In this document: in pieces, positions 24,122 through 37,461 of the stretch
Position numbering within the stretch: position 1 is the first letter of the stretch
Layout of the letters: every line of letters begins with the position of its first letter
Translations under genes and position numbers: made by a program
Assembly (NCBI GenBank): GCA_019614645.1
Contig: JABWDB010000003.1
Span: forward strand, 16,143,001-16,207,000
Direction of reading: 5' to 3'
Length of the DNA: 64,000 bases
DNA from: Stratiolaelaps scimitus
Lineage: Eukaryota > Arthropoda > Arachnida > Mesostigmata > Laelapidae
Notes under the pieces: generated by a model
Seen by the model: the letters and a program-made list of their open reading frames with translations, nothing else
Told to the model about the DNA's origin: nothing
Database searches by the model: none

Positions 24122-24805
24122 CACTATTAATTTTCCCATAAGCTAAGCCAAAGTATCTGTCCACGCCTGAATATATGTGTACTACTACTACATGTATTAT
24201 TATATGAGGATCATGATTATTATCTAGTGCACAGTTCGAGCAGCCAGGATATCGTTTAACGAGAAACGTGCATCACATTATTCCAAAATATGGCAGAACA
24301 TGCTTTGGCGATCTAGAGTGTAGCCGCTTAGACTTAAAAATGCAAAATATATTCATCCCAGCAATCGACTGAACAACGTCTCATGAGTGAATCCAGTGCG
24401 GGCACCAACGCAGCTGCTTATGCGGTCATGGGGCATTCGACGTAAAATTTTCTAGTTCAAAAACAACGAAGGGAACGAATCGAATACATTGCGCTCGAGG
24501 AAATAATGAGGTGGATTTTGCCGCTACCGTCAGAGACGTTTTTCGTTTCTTGCCTGAGAGAGAGAGAGAGCATCATCTCTGAAACAACTATGGCGGCGGC
24601 TCTGTCCCACTGCTGCGGGTGCTATTGTTGTCCTGTTACCGCCGACAGCAATTCAGCAACAGCCGAACGTGTCTTGTCACGTCGTCCTGATTCTGCACCT
24701 TCATACGGTAGTCGGTGTTGCTTTCGCTGCTAAAGCAGCTCCCAGTTTAGGACCCGATCACCGCATTCTTTGAAGTCTTTCCTGACACCGTTTGCAACTG
24801 CGCAA

Positions 24806-24830
24806 ATATATATATATATATATATATTTA
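24806..24830. repeat. (TA)n microsatellite
   Basis: Twenty-five bases. Confidence 0.9.
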
Positions 24831-27559
24831 GGGTAGACGACGTTCCACACTGGCATTCCTATAAAGCTGGTCGAAATCTGAAACACGCTTGAAACCTGCA
24901 CCTTCGGTCGAACGTGGTAGTGTTTTTGATTGCTTATTATGAAAACCAATATCCAATACGTTTTATTTTCTCTGAATCGAGAAATCGCTGCTCTGTACTT
25001 CCACAATCAAGCCATTTACTATGTAATGACTGCTCTCACAAGTACGACCCGTGAGACAGCGAGATTGAAGAAAAATGCCTCTCATTTCGTTCATTCGCGG
25101 CGCTTTTGTCGCATCCCCCACCCCCCGCCGCCGCCGCCGCTATATAATATATGCAAATCGAAAGACTTGCTCGATCGTTGGAGATGTGAACCTTAATGCC
25201 TTCCGTATCTGCTTGTCTACATACGCTGGAATCAGCTCAACGCCGCAGCAATGCTGAGAATATCTACAATAAGAAAGTGTCAAGCGAAGCATTCAAAATA
25301 AGCCGATATTATAGGCTGCGATGGCGCTCCTCACCGACACGGCGGCTCAGGAGAGAGAGAGAGAGAGAGAGATTGGTGTATATATGGGCAGATATGATCA
25401 GAAAAGAGGAAGAGCTGCCCGACGCGAGCGGGCTGATCCCTTCGATCGCCATGGCTAGGTTCTTTTATTATAGCTTGGAGCTACAAGCGGCTGCAGTATC
25501 AAAAGGGCGTTTCATAATTATTATCTGCCTAAAAAAAAAAGAACGACGTTGTCCGTAGTCGGCTCTCAGCTGTCCTTCCTTCAGCTAGAGGCTTTGGTAA
25601 CGCTCTGTTGCCTTGCTCTACGGAGCTGTCAGAAGAGCGGCTCGTGCGAGAGCAATTGTAGTGTTGGACAGGAGTAGTTGTAGTAGTAGTAGTAGTAGGG
25701 ATTATTTATTGTTTTTTCCCCCCCCGCCCTATTTTGGCCTTATCCAGGCCAGCTCGGTCATGCTGGACTTATCCTGGCCTCTCTGCAACAGACCTGTAAG
25801 GACAGCGGGGCAACGTTAACTATATCCGGGCAAATCGCAAAGCATATGTTCGTGGTTTCCATAGCAACTACACTGTAAGGGATGCGTATTAGCTATCCAG
25901 GCCATTATTATCCGCCTCTAACTGCGTCCGCCTGAGACATCGTCGGTTGGTTTCCGCTCAATTAATAGCAGTAAGTCCCTAGGTGTAATAAGTGGTGCAT
26001 TCGGCTGATTACAGCAATCGAGGTGCGATTACCTTTACGTTCATCCTGCGCCTCAATACGTTACCGACAGCTTGGAGAAGACAGACGAAACAGTGGAAGC
26101 ACTCACGAATGTCGATTTGCCAAATCCGCGCTATACACACCTGAACGTATACATGAGCGACGGCGTCATGTCAAGGCGGAACGTATATGTTTGCATTTCA
26201 GTGACGTCGACCTTGTGAAACCTGGATGGAGGCGAAGTGTTTGCTCTGCCCTCGGAAGCGCGCAGGCGTACAGCCGTTAATTCGTCATCATTTTTCACGT
26301 TTTGTTAAGTCATCTCAAAGGACACTGAGAGAAAAGAAGGGAGAGCGAACGCGGTGGGGGCCGTTAGAGATAGCCTTTGTGGCGGCTGATAATGTGCGCA
26401 CGAGGCGTGACTCCTTCGCATCAATGAGCACTAAGGCAGAACAGTAATTTAGTACGATATAAGCGGTAGTGCGGCTTCTTTTAACACATTTTACTGTGGA
26501 GCGCATAATTTTCATTTGCACGCAGAGCTTGGAACGGCTTAATTTTATGAAGTGAGACATTCTATTTGGTGAAGTCACTTCTTCTTAATTATCTATGCTA
26601 TTCGATACTGTTTCGTTGCCCAGTTGCCTAGGATGTTATCATCGTAAGATGTTGTGGCCAGCAGGGTGGCAAAACGGAAAAATGCTTCGCAATGTTTATT
26701 AATGTGTGGTGCTTTTGTTTTGCCTATCCATGTTATTAAAACAGCATCAGTCCGTACGACCGTAATAAAGATGTAGTTCCGCATTTGTACTTATCATCTG
26801 TCGTTTGAACATGTATGTATGTATATATATATATATGTATAATATATATCGGAATCGTGATATTACAAGGCCCGCTTACCCTAATAAGCTTCTGTCTGCG
26901 TACCGCTCATCCAATGAGGCGTTAACTATTTATTTCATAGACAACGTGGGATACAGGCACGAGGCCAGGGCCAGTTCTGCCAAGCATTGGACACCCCCCC
27001 CTGACGCTCTCCTTCATGGCAGTCATCATCACAAGTTATGAACGCTCGAGCAGTGGCTCGATCGAGAGAGATATCGGCGATGTTTGGTGTCGAGTTCAAA
27101 AACTCATCCTTCCATGTCCCGCGATTAATTTGCATCATCCGCTCTATGATAAGAACATTACTCGTTACGCAGGAACATTACTCTCTAACATATCAAGCAT
27201 GATAACAGAACTGCATTTTGCTGTGAGCACATTTATAATGAACACATTGAATCAATCAAGTAAGTCAGCTCCTTGAAACGCTGCCACATAGCAGAAGTTT
27301 CCGAAACGACAAAGCCACACGCCTTTCATTGTAGCTGTCGTTATGGACATAGCAGTCTCCCGTGGCTGTCAGTATCCATGTATCATCGAAGTGGTGCCAT
27401 ATTTGATACGTTCGTGTGGCGGACGCCCTCTCAGAAACGATTTCTCTGCCGTCGACCGGATACGCACAATGAGCGTCTCGTTTCGAGATTTCATCTTCCT
27501 TTAGCGTAAAAGCAACGTCGTTGGCTAGGAACATCACGGCGTGCAATGGATGTTGTTTC

Positions 27560-27562
<3 letters not shown>

Positions 27563-27593
<31 letters not shown>
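27563..27593. repeat. (TA)n followed by TG-rich tail
   Basis: Thirty-one bases of TA, then TGTGTCTGTGTGTATGTGCGTGTG. It marks the edge of the second GC-rich island. Confidence 0.9.
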
Positions 27594-27597
<4 letters not shown>

Positions 27598-28128
27598 CTG
27601 TGTGTATGTGCGTGTGATAGAAATCAGCCGAAATTGCGTCTGGCATCGTGAGCTCGCCTACGAGCCGGATCCACGATTCATCTTCTCAAAAGTGGACGCC
27701 AGTTGGCCACCCACTCGGGTGGATGTAGTGGTCGTAGAGACGATGGGTGCGACATTCGGCCGAGCATCTCGCTTCGCCTTCGCCGCCACTACCACCGCCA
27801 CGACCGCCGCCATCAGCAGTAGTGGTAGGCAGTAGCCGCACTAGCGCAGTAGGAGGTAGTGGTAGACACTGACTGAGTGAGCGGATGGACGGACGGCAGA
27901 GTGTGTAGGCGAGTAGGCGACTACGGACGGGCGTCTACAAAACGTCCTCATGCGCCAAGAAGCGCACAGATCAGTAGCTCAGCCGCGAGAAGGAAAAAAC
28001 ATCGCAGTGGCAGGAAAGGCGAATCCTTGCCGGCTGCCGTGCCTATGTTCGTCCGGTTGTTCGGTTGCTCTTTCGGGTCGACCACAGCAACCGCTGGCGC
28101 CTACGAAGTACGGATACTGGGGTACGAC

Positions 28129-28140
28129 GTTACTTACCAG
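28129..28140 (-). other. Strong splice donor on the minus strand
   Basis: Read on the minus strand the site is TGCTG|GTAAGTAAC, close to consensus. The upstream frame is Ala-rich and ends at this point (stop TAA immediately inside the donor), consistent with an exon boundary. Confidence 0.35.
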
Positions 28141-28481
28141 CACGGCGTCAGCCTGCTGGCAGCAGAAATAGCGGCGGTGGCGGTGGCGGCGGCAACGGCG
28201 GCAGCAGTGGCAGCGCGGCAAGTAAAGGTCTTGGAAACGCGCCAGGACATGGATGGGACGACGACGACGACGATGAGAAGACCTGCTACGATCCGGGGCC
28301 GTCTTCGGCTGTAGACTAGGCCGTGCTCCGGAACAGACCTCGATAAACTGCGGCGCTCCGTTGTATTCTGTAGAACGCAAGCTTGTCGGTTCTTCGGGCG
28401 ATGACTAGGGCGTTGCATTAGGTTCCACTCCCTCAACTTCGGTTCCGTGCCAGTAGCTGATCCAAAATAATACAGCCTATA

Positions 28482-28483
<2 letters not shown>

Positions 28484-28535
<52 letters not shown>
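28484..28535. repeat. (TA)n microsatellite
   Basis: Fifty-two bases, uninterrupted, inside the second GC-rich island. Confidence 0.95.
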
Positions 28536-28538
<3 letters not shown>

Positions 28539-30030
28539 TCTATATCTAGTATAGGAGTGATTTAGCTCCCACTGTGCGACTCTGTCCTCTTACGTGTCTT
28601 CTGCTGTATATCGTCGCCCCAGTGCCAGTCATAGTCGTTACAGTGGCGGTAGTGTTAATCGCTGCCGCGTTCGTGATCGCGCAAGTGATGCAAGACGAAC
28701 GCAGCCACCAACCAACAGAGCCTCTCTTTCTCTCTCTCTCTATCTCTCTTTCTTCCATCGCCAGCCCAACGTTATCGAGTCGAAGCCATTGGCTGGCTAT
28801 CGGTGTTGACTACCGCAATAATGCTGCTACTGTTGTTGTGTCGATCAGCCTGTTGTCGTGGCCTACAGAAGCCCGTACGAGCAACAGCAGGAGCGATGGC
28901 GAACAGCATGCGCTCGAGCGCTGCACCTTGCTGCTCTGACAAGCACTGACTGACTGACTGAGTGAGCTAGCGAGCAGCCAAGCTTTCAGAGAGCTCGATT
29001 CGCGCGGCGATTTCTCGATCGCAGTGGCGGCGGTACTGTGATATTGCAGTGCGCCAATGCCGGTAACGCTAGTCAACATTCAAGCAACTAGCCTTGGTAT
29101 GGCTTTCTGCTGCTGCTGCTGCAGCCTTCTTCGGCTGGGGCTGACTCCTCGCTGCTGGATCCTCATTCGCTGCATCTCTCTGCCTCTCACGATCTCTCTC
29201 CCTCCCTCTCGCTCTTCTGGAGGATGTCGTTGCCGTCGTATTTCGAGTCGGGCTTCATTGCTTTGGCTGGCTGTGATATCGGAGCACGTCCGACCCTCCC
29301 ACCGTCTGTCACTCACGGACCACGCACCTATCTACCTACGTGCCTAGCTTCCGCTGGCGCTTCGGCTTTGCGGTTCACGCGTATTGTAGTTGCGGCCCAA
29401 GCGACGTGGTTGCGTATAGTCGACGCCGTCGGCTGCGCCGGCGTCTCCCGATGTTATTCCATCGGCCACTGCAGCCCTCGTGGCCGCCGCGACTTCTGCT
29501 GCTGCTGCTGCTGCGGCTGCTGCTGTTGTTGCTGCCACCGACACCGCCTGCGTCGAGTGTCTAAGGGTCTTTCATCAAATGTCTCGTCTCTACCCAGCGG
29601 ATGATCGCTGCGGACAGCACTAGTGGCAGCAGCGGCAGCAGCGCAGAAACGGACGATGCCAACACAGCGTATTGTGCTTTCACCGTCTTATGCAGAGCCC
29701 GCCGGCAGGTTGGTCGGCTGCTGGTAAGCGGTTGCTTGCTGTTTGCTGCTGCGCCGTATAACGTTGTTGCTGACCTATCGCCGCCGCCGCCGTCGTCGTC
29801 GTCGCCGCCGCCGCTCTCAGAATGTGTCATTGGATCATGTCGACGACACCAGTAGCAATCGTTGGAGCGACAGGACAACGAGACAGCGTTCTTCCTCTTC
29901 GAATATCAACGCAGCTAAGGCGCATAGTCAACAGCAACCATCACCGCCGTTGACATCGGCGTCGTCCACGGCTTCATGCCACAGGCCAAGAGCTAACAGA
30001 CGAAGAATCCCGATTAGATTCATGTGACAT

Positions 30031-33000
30031 CAGATCGATACTGGCGACAATCTATTTTCCATAGTCACTTATTCGATTAATTATAGTATTTAGCGGCCGG
30101 GAATGTGCGAACTGACTGTGTTTTCTTATCGTATGCCTTGCTCATTCGAATAATTTCGTTGTTAAATTAGTATATATATATATATGATATATTGTGGACA
30201 TATCGGTGGACTGGCAAAAAACTGGACTGCCTGTTTAACTGCCTCTAATGGACCTTGCCAAGTGGAGGTCAATGATATCGATTGTCAAGGCAATGTGACA
30301 GCATAATTCCCCAAATCCTTCTATAAGCTGTATATAAGTATATGTTAATCGTAAAGGGTAGAGCAGACATTCATTAAGACATTAAGACGCTCCTCACTCG
30401 ACTGGGCTGCGGACGTCCAGAATCGTCCATAGAACGCAACGTTGCTATCAACCTCGTTAGCGCATCATGGAATTAGAACAGCATTGCCTCAAGCCATTGC
30501 TGATTGTTTGGCAAATATTGAGATAGGATGACCCCGCAATTTGTCGAACGATTTTGCTATATAAAAAAAAACGCACAACGCGCGGTTTGTGCAGTGCATT
30601 CCCGAATACGTAATCGCCTCGTAGATATATTGTAACCCCAGTGAAAAGGCAGCCTAAAACAGTTCCCACATTGTCCCACGTTCGTTTCAAGGGTATTTCA
30701 GCACCTTGTAACGTCGAGAAGCCATGTGTACATTTGTGTATCATGCAACATGTACGGGCTATAAAAACGTATATTTGTGTTCTATATTTTTGCTACATTT
30801 TCTTTTTGTTCACCCAACGAACGATGTAAATAAATCGAATCGAGAGCATGTGGTCTGCATGAAAAGCTTGCCAGAAGCACATTAGCATCGTGACGAAGCT
30901 TCACTAATGACAGTGCTTTTGGTTTCAACGTAGCTTATGTTCATTTAGACTTTTAGGCACTTGAATGTGCAACACTTGCAGGTCTCCTCCGGCATACCGT
31001 CACGTTACCGACGAGTTTCATTAGCAGTATCTGGCAACGGCATTGTACGTGACAGCTGGTTCACCCTCGGATGAAATGAACAAGAGAACCTTCTGTATGC
31101 CGGACACAGCTTATTGCATCGTCACAATTGCGACTTGGAGGAACAGGGTCCGGAATACTGCTTTTTTTTCTTCAATACTGATTCATGACTCACGCCTTTC
31201 CGTAGCATGCTGCAGTGTGACGACTCGTAAACCTTTGCCAAATAGCCGATTTCGTCTTTACCTCGTGGCGCCACTCTTTTGCCCTACCGGCTTCTTGCAA
31301 CGTGATACGTGTAATGGTCTTCTTATTGCAGCAACGTGCTCAATGATGTAGTGTCTCCGTTAGACGTTGGGGGAACGCGCACGTTAGAAATAAGTGAGAC
31401 CCTGAGAAATATCTCTCTTTCTCTCTCTCTCTATATATATATATATTTATAGAACCGTACTGATTATAGCGGTGTGCAGCAGACGTGTATATATATATAT
31501 ATATATACGTCTGCTGCATAGCGTTATAATCGGCAAGTGCCTCTCATTGATGACTGATTCGACCGTCGTTTACCACGCTCACCCCTGCGAGGATCTCAGA
31601 GGAGGCAACTCACTGCTTATAAGTGTTCGTTTATTATTACCCGACGTAATTTATAAGAGTGCACGACATCTACTCGATTGTTGCAACGCGATTGTTGCAT
31701 GATTGGGTCGAATCAATCGATTGGAGAGCGGCAGCGATCCTTACATCGTGGGAGAATGGGACTCTTGAATATAAACGAGTACCAAACCATTATCGCGAAC
31801 GAATCATGAACGACGAACCATATTTTTACTAAAGATTGACGAGACCTGTAGCTGTGATGCTGGCGTAAATATAACCGTATATATATATATATACTTATAT
31901 ATCATTCTCGACGCTACTAAACCAAATTTTTACACTACGCCTGTACACAACACGCTTTGCCAGAACAGTAAGTGCGTATTATAAAATATATATATATACT
32001 GGTTGTTGACCATTTCTGCTGAATAATGAGTCTGCTTGAAGGACGACTGTTTCAATACCGCTATGACCAGTATCGGAGAAGTACAATAATAATAAGCCAC
32101 TCTATCATGAGCGCGCCCGTGTAAAGGAGACGATGTTTAGATGGACAACAGATATCTCAATGGATCGATGTAATAGCCTAATCCATATGGTGGTGATTCT
32201 CCCGCTCCAGCTTTCGCACAGCGTCGAGTCGTGAATTTGTGGCAATATTAGCTTCCAAGCATTTCCCGATACTGTTGCGTTGACGGCCGAGCGCGGCCGA
32301 ACAGCAAAATCGCACGCGGAAACTCCTCAAGTTAGCCGTATCCATGGCTCGTATCCATCGTCACATACGCAATATATACGATTACATATGTAGTATCCAA
32401 GCATGTTCAAAACGGATACAATACAGCCACGCGTCCTCAGATTGCGTTGGCAAGCATCCACGTCTTACTTCGTATTCCTTGGCAAGAAGAACACCCGCAG
32501 CAGATCAATAAACGGCTGGGCGGCGGTGAGTAGGATCTGTTGTAGATGATACAGTCGAGGCTGTGATAGCGGAACGCGTCCACTAAGTCCAAGTGAACTG
32601 GGGCTATTTTAGTAAAATGTGAACAGCAAATGTATATCATTTATTTCGAAGGACACGTGTGGGTGTTCAATTTAAATGAAAATATGAATATGTTTGAAAT
32701 ATGAAATTAGAGAAAATACGCCGCAGCCGGTGGCGTGAATGATTGTTCCAACTGGCTAGCAAAAATTGATTTGTTAGTTGCGACCCGTTTGTGCCGAATG
32801 CCAACCGAGAGACAGAGAGAGAGAGATAGAGAGAGAGAGAGACGTAATGTGAAACACAAATAGTAGCTATTGGTCTGATGGAAGGTGCAGGTGAACCTTC
32901 CACACCACGCACCGCACACGTCGCAGCATAAGTGAAGGGTTTATCTCATTGTATTGACTTCGCGTTTGAGTGGGATCTCGTCGACGAGCGACGACACCAT

Positions 33001-35227
33001 GCATGCGCACTTCATACATATAATTATACACATGCAAATGGCACATTGGACCCGGCAATCATCCTGTCGGGTAGCTGAATATCTAGAAGACGAGTCCGTT
33101 GTCGGGTGAGCGACCCGCAAGCTCCCAAGTCAAAATTGAACCCGATACAGCGTGCAACAACAGGCCACTTGGCCGGCAGAAACACGACGCCGCCCTCCGC
33201 CTCGGCAATTGTAGACATCTGTAGATAGCAGCAAGGTGCGCCTTTTGCTTACGTTTTGTGCAGAAGCATATGGGTTCGCCTTTCATCGAACAGTTGAGAC
33301 GTAAATGTGTCCCGAGTCCTGAAAAAAAACACTAGAGCAACGCTAACGAATGAGGTGTGCTCGGAGGAGATTATCGAAAGCGAATCTCCTGTTTTCGTTT
33401 AGATAGTAGGCCGCGTTAAACTAAGCTTAGGTATCGTTAGCTTGCCTTTTATTTTGAGAGAGAGAGACGGACATTTTCTTCAAACCCACGGACACCACCA
33501 GACACGTTCCAATCTCCATGAAAGTGGGTTGCCTATAGTGTCCATGTGGTACATATTGGCCGCACACTGTCGAATTTTGCCTCTGTCACCGGATACTAAT
33601 ATTTTTACTTTTTGTTATCTATCAATATCGTTAGTCATATCTGTCAATCACATAATATATATATATACTTTCGATTTATCAGCCACAGTTATACGCTGAA
33701 CATATGTAGAATATCGCCGAGATGCAAGCTGTTATTCCGATACCTACTGAACCCATTAGTGGTCAACGCTTCCTGTATGAACCCCAAGTATTTTGCTATT
33801 ATTTATTTATTTCGAACGTGAGACCCCCGAAAGCTAAAATAACCCTTCTAAACGCTTCGACGATTTCAACAGCCTGAACGATCCTCGGTATTAACTCTGC
33901 AGCATCGACGACCATCGACCTTGCGTAATTGTCCACAAGGACAAGTTGAAAGAACACACACAAACTCCGTGCGGGAGTGTCACTCTTGGCCCATCTGCTC
34001 ATTGATGAACCCGCCGGCTGTGGCCTTCCTGTCCGTCTGTGTCAAGTGCCACCTGGCAAAACCATCTCAAAGTCGCCGCCGGCGCCGCCGTCGTCGACAT
34101 CCGTCATACGTTCTACCAAGTTTCTCTAGCCCTTGACCACCACTGCGCAATCTGTGCTTGCGGAATCACTGACTTTACGATTCCAGGCCGGATGTACTTT
34201 CTGTAAGTTTTATTAAACCCTATGTGTTGTATTTCAAAACGAGGACGAGCTGCATTTTCTGAAGACTCCGAGCGAAACTTGAATGAAAACCCTTCATTTT
34301 CTCCCTAGGAATTGGAGAATGTCCCACATGCTAATCAATTTACGCCCACGATGCTGTATTGCCACCACCTGCGCTTAACCTTACGTATTCAACTCAAGCA
34401 CTGTAGATTGTGTCCGATTCCGTGAAGAAAAATTGCTAAAAATTGCTCCATTTTCTCAGGATGCATTTTTTTGCTGTCTTACAGTATATTGCTGGTCCTA
34501 CTCGTGATAGTGAATACAATTTATGTCTGTTGCACGCACGATGCGTATTGACCACCAGACCGTTTGCCAAGCCGGACCACGACATTGATTAACTGTATGG
34601 TATTGACATTCCCTACGTATGTCCCTACATGACACAATTAGCGTCCTGTTTTTACGTTAGATTACCGTTGGTCCTTCCGCAATTTGTACCCGGTCGAGGT
34701 GATAATCTCAGGATTTCTTCCAGCTAATATTACAGGGCTCCACTGCAAAGGCTTTTCATCGCTGCAGGCTAACACCGTTCGATCATATAATAGTACCTAT
34801 TGCTTGCCTCGATAAATACCCGCGGATTGGACATCCGGATTTGTGATACGCAAGGGTACAGCGATTTTATCATTGTTATCAATATTCACTTTGACACTGA
34901 CAGTGATGCTGCTGCCGCGTCGTGTAGCTGTCTGGTATTATAGTCGTCCCGATACTGGTTGCGTGACGACAGCTCGACGTAAGCCCGCACTCGATCGTGG
35001 GCGGCTAGAGCCACTAAGCCAACACTATACCACCGTCGTCATCACCATTCGAATCATCACACGTGAAGGCATTCAGGGAACGGGGAAGGTCGGCCCCATC
35101 ATTTTTCTAGATAACAGTAACCGCAGTAGCAGCAGCACCAACAACAGCAACAGCAGTTGACAATCATTTTCATGGAGGTGGCGATCATTGACGTGATTCT
35201 GATGATGTCATCTAACGCTGCTATTGC
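30031..35227. other. No gene seen; scattered repeats
   Basis: AT-rich sequence with small TA runs (30170, 31430, 31879, 31985, 33655), a GA run at 32812-32841 and the 31462 hairpin. No open frame with splice support was found. Confidence 0.4.
31462..31531. repeat. Imperfect hairpin with TA-rich loop
   Basis: GATTATA...GCAGCAGACGT on the left is mirrored by ACGTCTGCTGC...TATAATC on the right, with a (TA)n centre at 31488-31507. About 31 bases per side pair with a few mismatches near the middle of the arm. Confidence 0.85.
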
Positions 35228-35277
35228 TGGCATTGCTTGCATTTGCCGTGTCATGACGGCAAATGCAAGCAATGCCA
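35228..35277. repeat. Perfect 22-bp inverted repeat (hairpin 1)
   Basis: Arms 35228-35249 and 35256-35277 are exactly complementary, with a 6-base loop GTCATG. The arm sequence begins TGGCATTGCTTGCATTTGCC. Confidence 0.95.
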
Positions 35278-35278
35278 C

Positions 35279-35317
35279 CACCCCCTTGCCGTATCGTGAC
35301 GATACGGTAAGGGGGTG
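35279..35317. repeat. 18-bp inverted repeat (hairpin 2)
   Basis: Arms 35279-35296 and 35300-35317 pair over 18 positions with one G-T wobble and a 3-base loop TGA. It begins one base after hairpin 1 ends. The arm contains CACCCCCTTGCCGTATCG. Confidence 0.95.
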
Positions 35318-37065
35318 ATCATTCATTAGATCATTCAAGTGTGTATTGTCTATCGGTCAGCGCGTGCCAACCCCTGTGCCAGCTATCAGGCGTTGTCAGA
35401 GTACAGTTGTTTGATTGCTTGTTTGTCTGTTTGTTCATACGGCTTCTACTCGGGCTTCTTGGCTTCCCTCCCTGGCTCTCCTCTATCTACCTTCAATACC
35501 CTAGCAAGTCTGATTGCTTTCATTTTATCCCCTTCTGCTGCCGAGGGGGGCGGGGCGGGAGGTGGCATCGAGGCCATTTGTTTTCGTGTTATCAGGGAGC
35601 CTGCCGATGCTCTGCGTATGTGTGAGATCTTGAAAACACTTAGGAGTGTCCTTCTCGCTCCGGTCCGGTGGAGCAGCCCGCCGATTTGTAAGGCCTCTTC
35701 GATGCCGCCGGGTACGGTAAAGCTCTCGTTTTATCCCTTTCTCGTCGTTCTTTGCTTGTTCCCTCCAGGCATCTGTACCATGGCCAGGCCTGTAGTTCCT
35801 GTTTGTATGCAGTGATAGGAAGGCATTAGAGAGCGCAATGGTATGAGAGCGGCTTGGCCGGGGCCGCGGCCACTGTCACAGAGAAAGGAGAGCGCTGGCA
35901 AATAAAACGTGGCAAAAAAACCTGGCGAACACGGATGGAAAAAACAGCCAGCCGGAAGAAAGTATGGACACCGCTATTCGATGAAAACTCAAGACGACGG
36001 CAGATCACCAGCGGGCCGCAAACGAGGCCGACAGTACACTGGGAAAGGGCCTTTGACGCCGGCATGCTCTCTTTCACGTTCGCCGGCTGGTGGCGCGTGT
36101 GGGCGGGGGGGGGGGGGGCGGATCGACAACGGTATGTGGCGCGGTGCTGGTAATGGCGGTATCTTCCAAAAAAAGAAAACAGGCCGAAATGTTGGTCCTG
36201 TCGGCCGAAAACCTAACGACCGAATATCGGCCTGTCGGCGGAACGAACGGCACGGGAAGCGAAGCGGGACGCCATAGCAAAGTATAATAGAACGAGGTGG
36301 GAAACGCCAGCGAACGCAAAGAGAAAACAGTGGTGTTGCTTGAGAAGGACGAACAGGATTCTTATGTTTGGGATGACGGTCAGCAAAGCCAGCCGCAATC
36401 ACGGTCTTCAGCGTCGGCTGTCGGCGAGCCTGTACCGTCCGCTGGGCGAAAGCAGCAGACCATACAATATAAGCAAACATAGAGAGAGAGAGAGACACAC
36501 ACAACACACATATGTGACACGGTCACATCCAAACGCTGACAGCTTTTCCAAAAGCCTCATAGCCACCATCGATGTACGGTGATATCTCACTCGACAGTGC
36601 GTCCGTGCTCAATTTTCGAAGAACCCGAAGCAATAACAACGGCAGCCGCAGCCTCAACAATAGCGGTGACGACCACAACAACAACAGCAGCAGCAGCAGC
36701 AACAAGCAGCGCAATATCGACAAACAAACACCGCACCGTCCCAGGTGGTGGTGAGCTGCTGTTGCTGCTACGGCTGCCAAGCGGCTGTGTTCAAAGCATG
36801 TCTATCGACCGAGGCGGTGGCCGCGTTGCACTGCCAGATGACGGCTTCGCTCCTGACCAGAAGTAGCGCTTACACCAAAGTGTAATCTCGGCACAGGCCT
36901 CGCTTTGGCACTCTCTCTCTCGCTCTCGGATTCACTGCAACGGTAGAGGCACTTCAACATTCGCTGCACTCGAAACAAGTACAATAATACATAGTTCGTG
37001 TACAGTTGGCGTCCTTCCACCTCTCTTTCTCTCTCGCACTCCCTCTATCGCTCTGTCTCGCCGCC
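35318..37065. other. GC-rich patch without a defensible gene
   Basis: Overlapping open frames of up to 172 codons occur on both strands (35339-35815 plus, 35909-36277 plus, 35989-36507 minus). Each is biased by local repeats (G run, CAG/CAA runs, GA runs) and none has matching splice sites. Confidence 0.35.
36106..36118 (+). repeat. Homopolymer G run
   Basis: Thirteen or so G in a row inside a GC-rich patch; length may be unreliable. Confidence 0.85.
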
Positions 37066-37461
37066 CTAGTGAGGGCAGAAATGATATCTCGGGCGAGTAA
37101 TTTTTGGGTGGAGCCCTCTGACAGCTTCTATAATGGACCTCTGCTCGCCTGGCCGCGAGAGACTGATAGATATCGCTGGCCGCCGCAGGTCGTCCTGCCG
37201 GCCAGCTCGTATATATTTCGTTTCGCCGCTTGATGTCACATCGAAACACACATGGGACTGTCCGACTGGCGAAGTTGGACAGTACGCAGAGATCGTCGAT
37301 TTACGAAAGAGTTCACCATGTGGATAGCGTGGTTCGGGGCCTGCAACAATCATGCCGTACTTTGAAGGAAATGGCCAGTTATCCGTTGGGCCGGTCGTCG
37401 AGTCAACCGGAAAGCCGCCGCCAGTGATCGAGTGGCTTATATTACAGTTTTGCACATACAT
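37066..37461 (-). CDS. Weak candidate coding segment, minus strand
   Basis: A 131-codon minus frame contains a plausible folded-protein stretch (GGGFPVDSTTGPTDNWPFPS, then YGMIVAGPEPRYPHGELF). Shorter frames on the plus strand and in another minus phase overlap it. No clear splice sites were found, so confidence is low. Confidence 0.2.
   Translation of the reverse strand: MYVQNCNISHSITGGGFPVDSTTGPTDNWPFPSKYGMIVAGPEPRYPHGELFRKSTISAYCPTSPVGQSHVCFDVTSSGETKYIRAGRQDDLRRPAISISLSRPGEQRSIIEAVRGLHPKITRPRYHFCPH

Larger units (their letters stand above)
23550..27562. other. No gene seen
   Basis: Microsatellites, a GA run (24557-24570 and 25352-25371) and a CCCGCCGCCGCCGC run near 25123-25140. Open frames are short and unsupported. 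Confidence 0.4.
27630..30030. promoter_or_regulatory. Second GC-rich island with triplet repeats
   Basis: The base composition changes sharply to CpG-rich DNA with GGC/GCA runs (28165-28215), GAC runs (28258-28275), CTG runs (29110-29125, 29490-29535) and CGC/CGT runs (29775-29815). Open frames on both strands encode Ala, Cys, Val or Leu runs that only mirror the repeats. A strong minus-strand donor, CTG|GTAAGTAAC at 28138, suggests this is the 5' region of a minus-strand gene, possibly the one with exon-like segments at 22.7-23.4 kb. That link is inference. Confidence 0.35.

Noticed and set aside
35989..36507. 172-codon minus-strand frame
   Set aside because: Pro and Arg runs come from the poly-G and CGG patch, and the plus strand is equally open.
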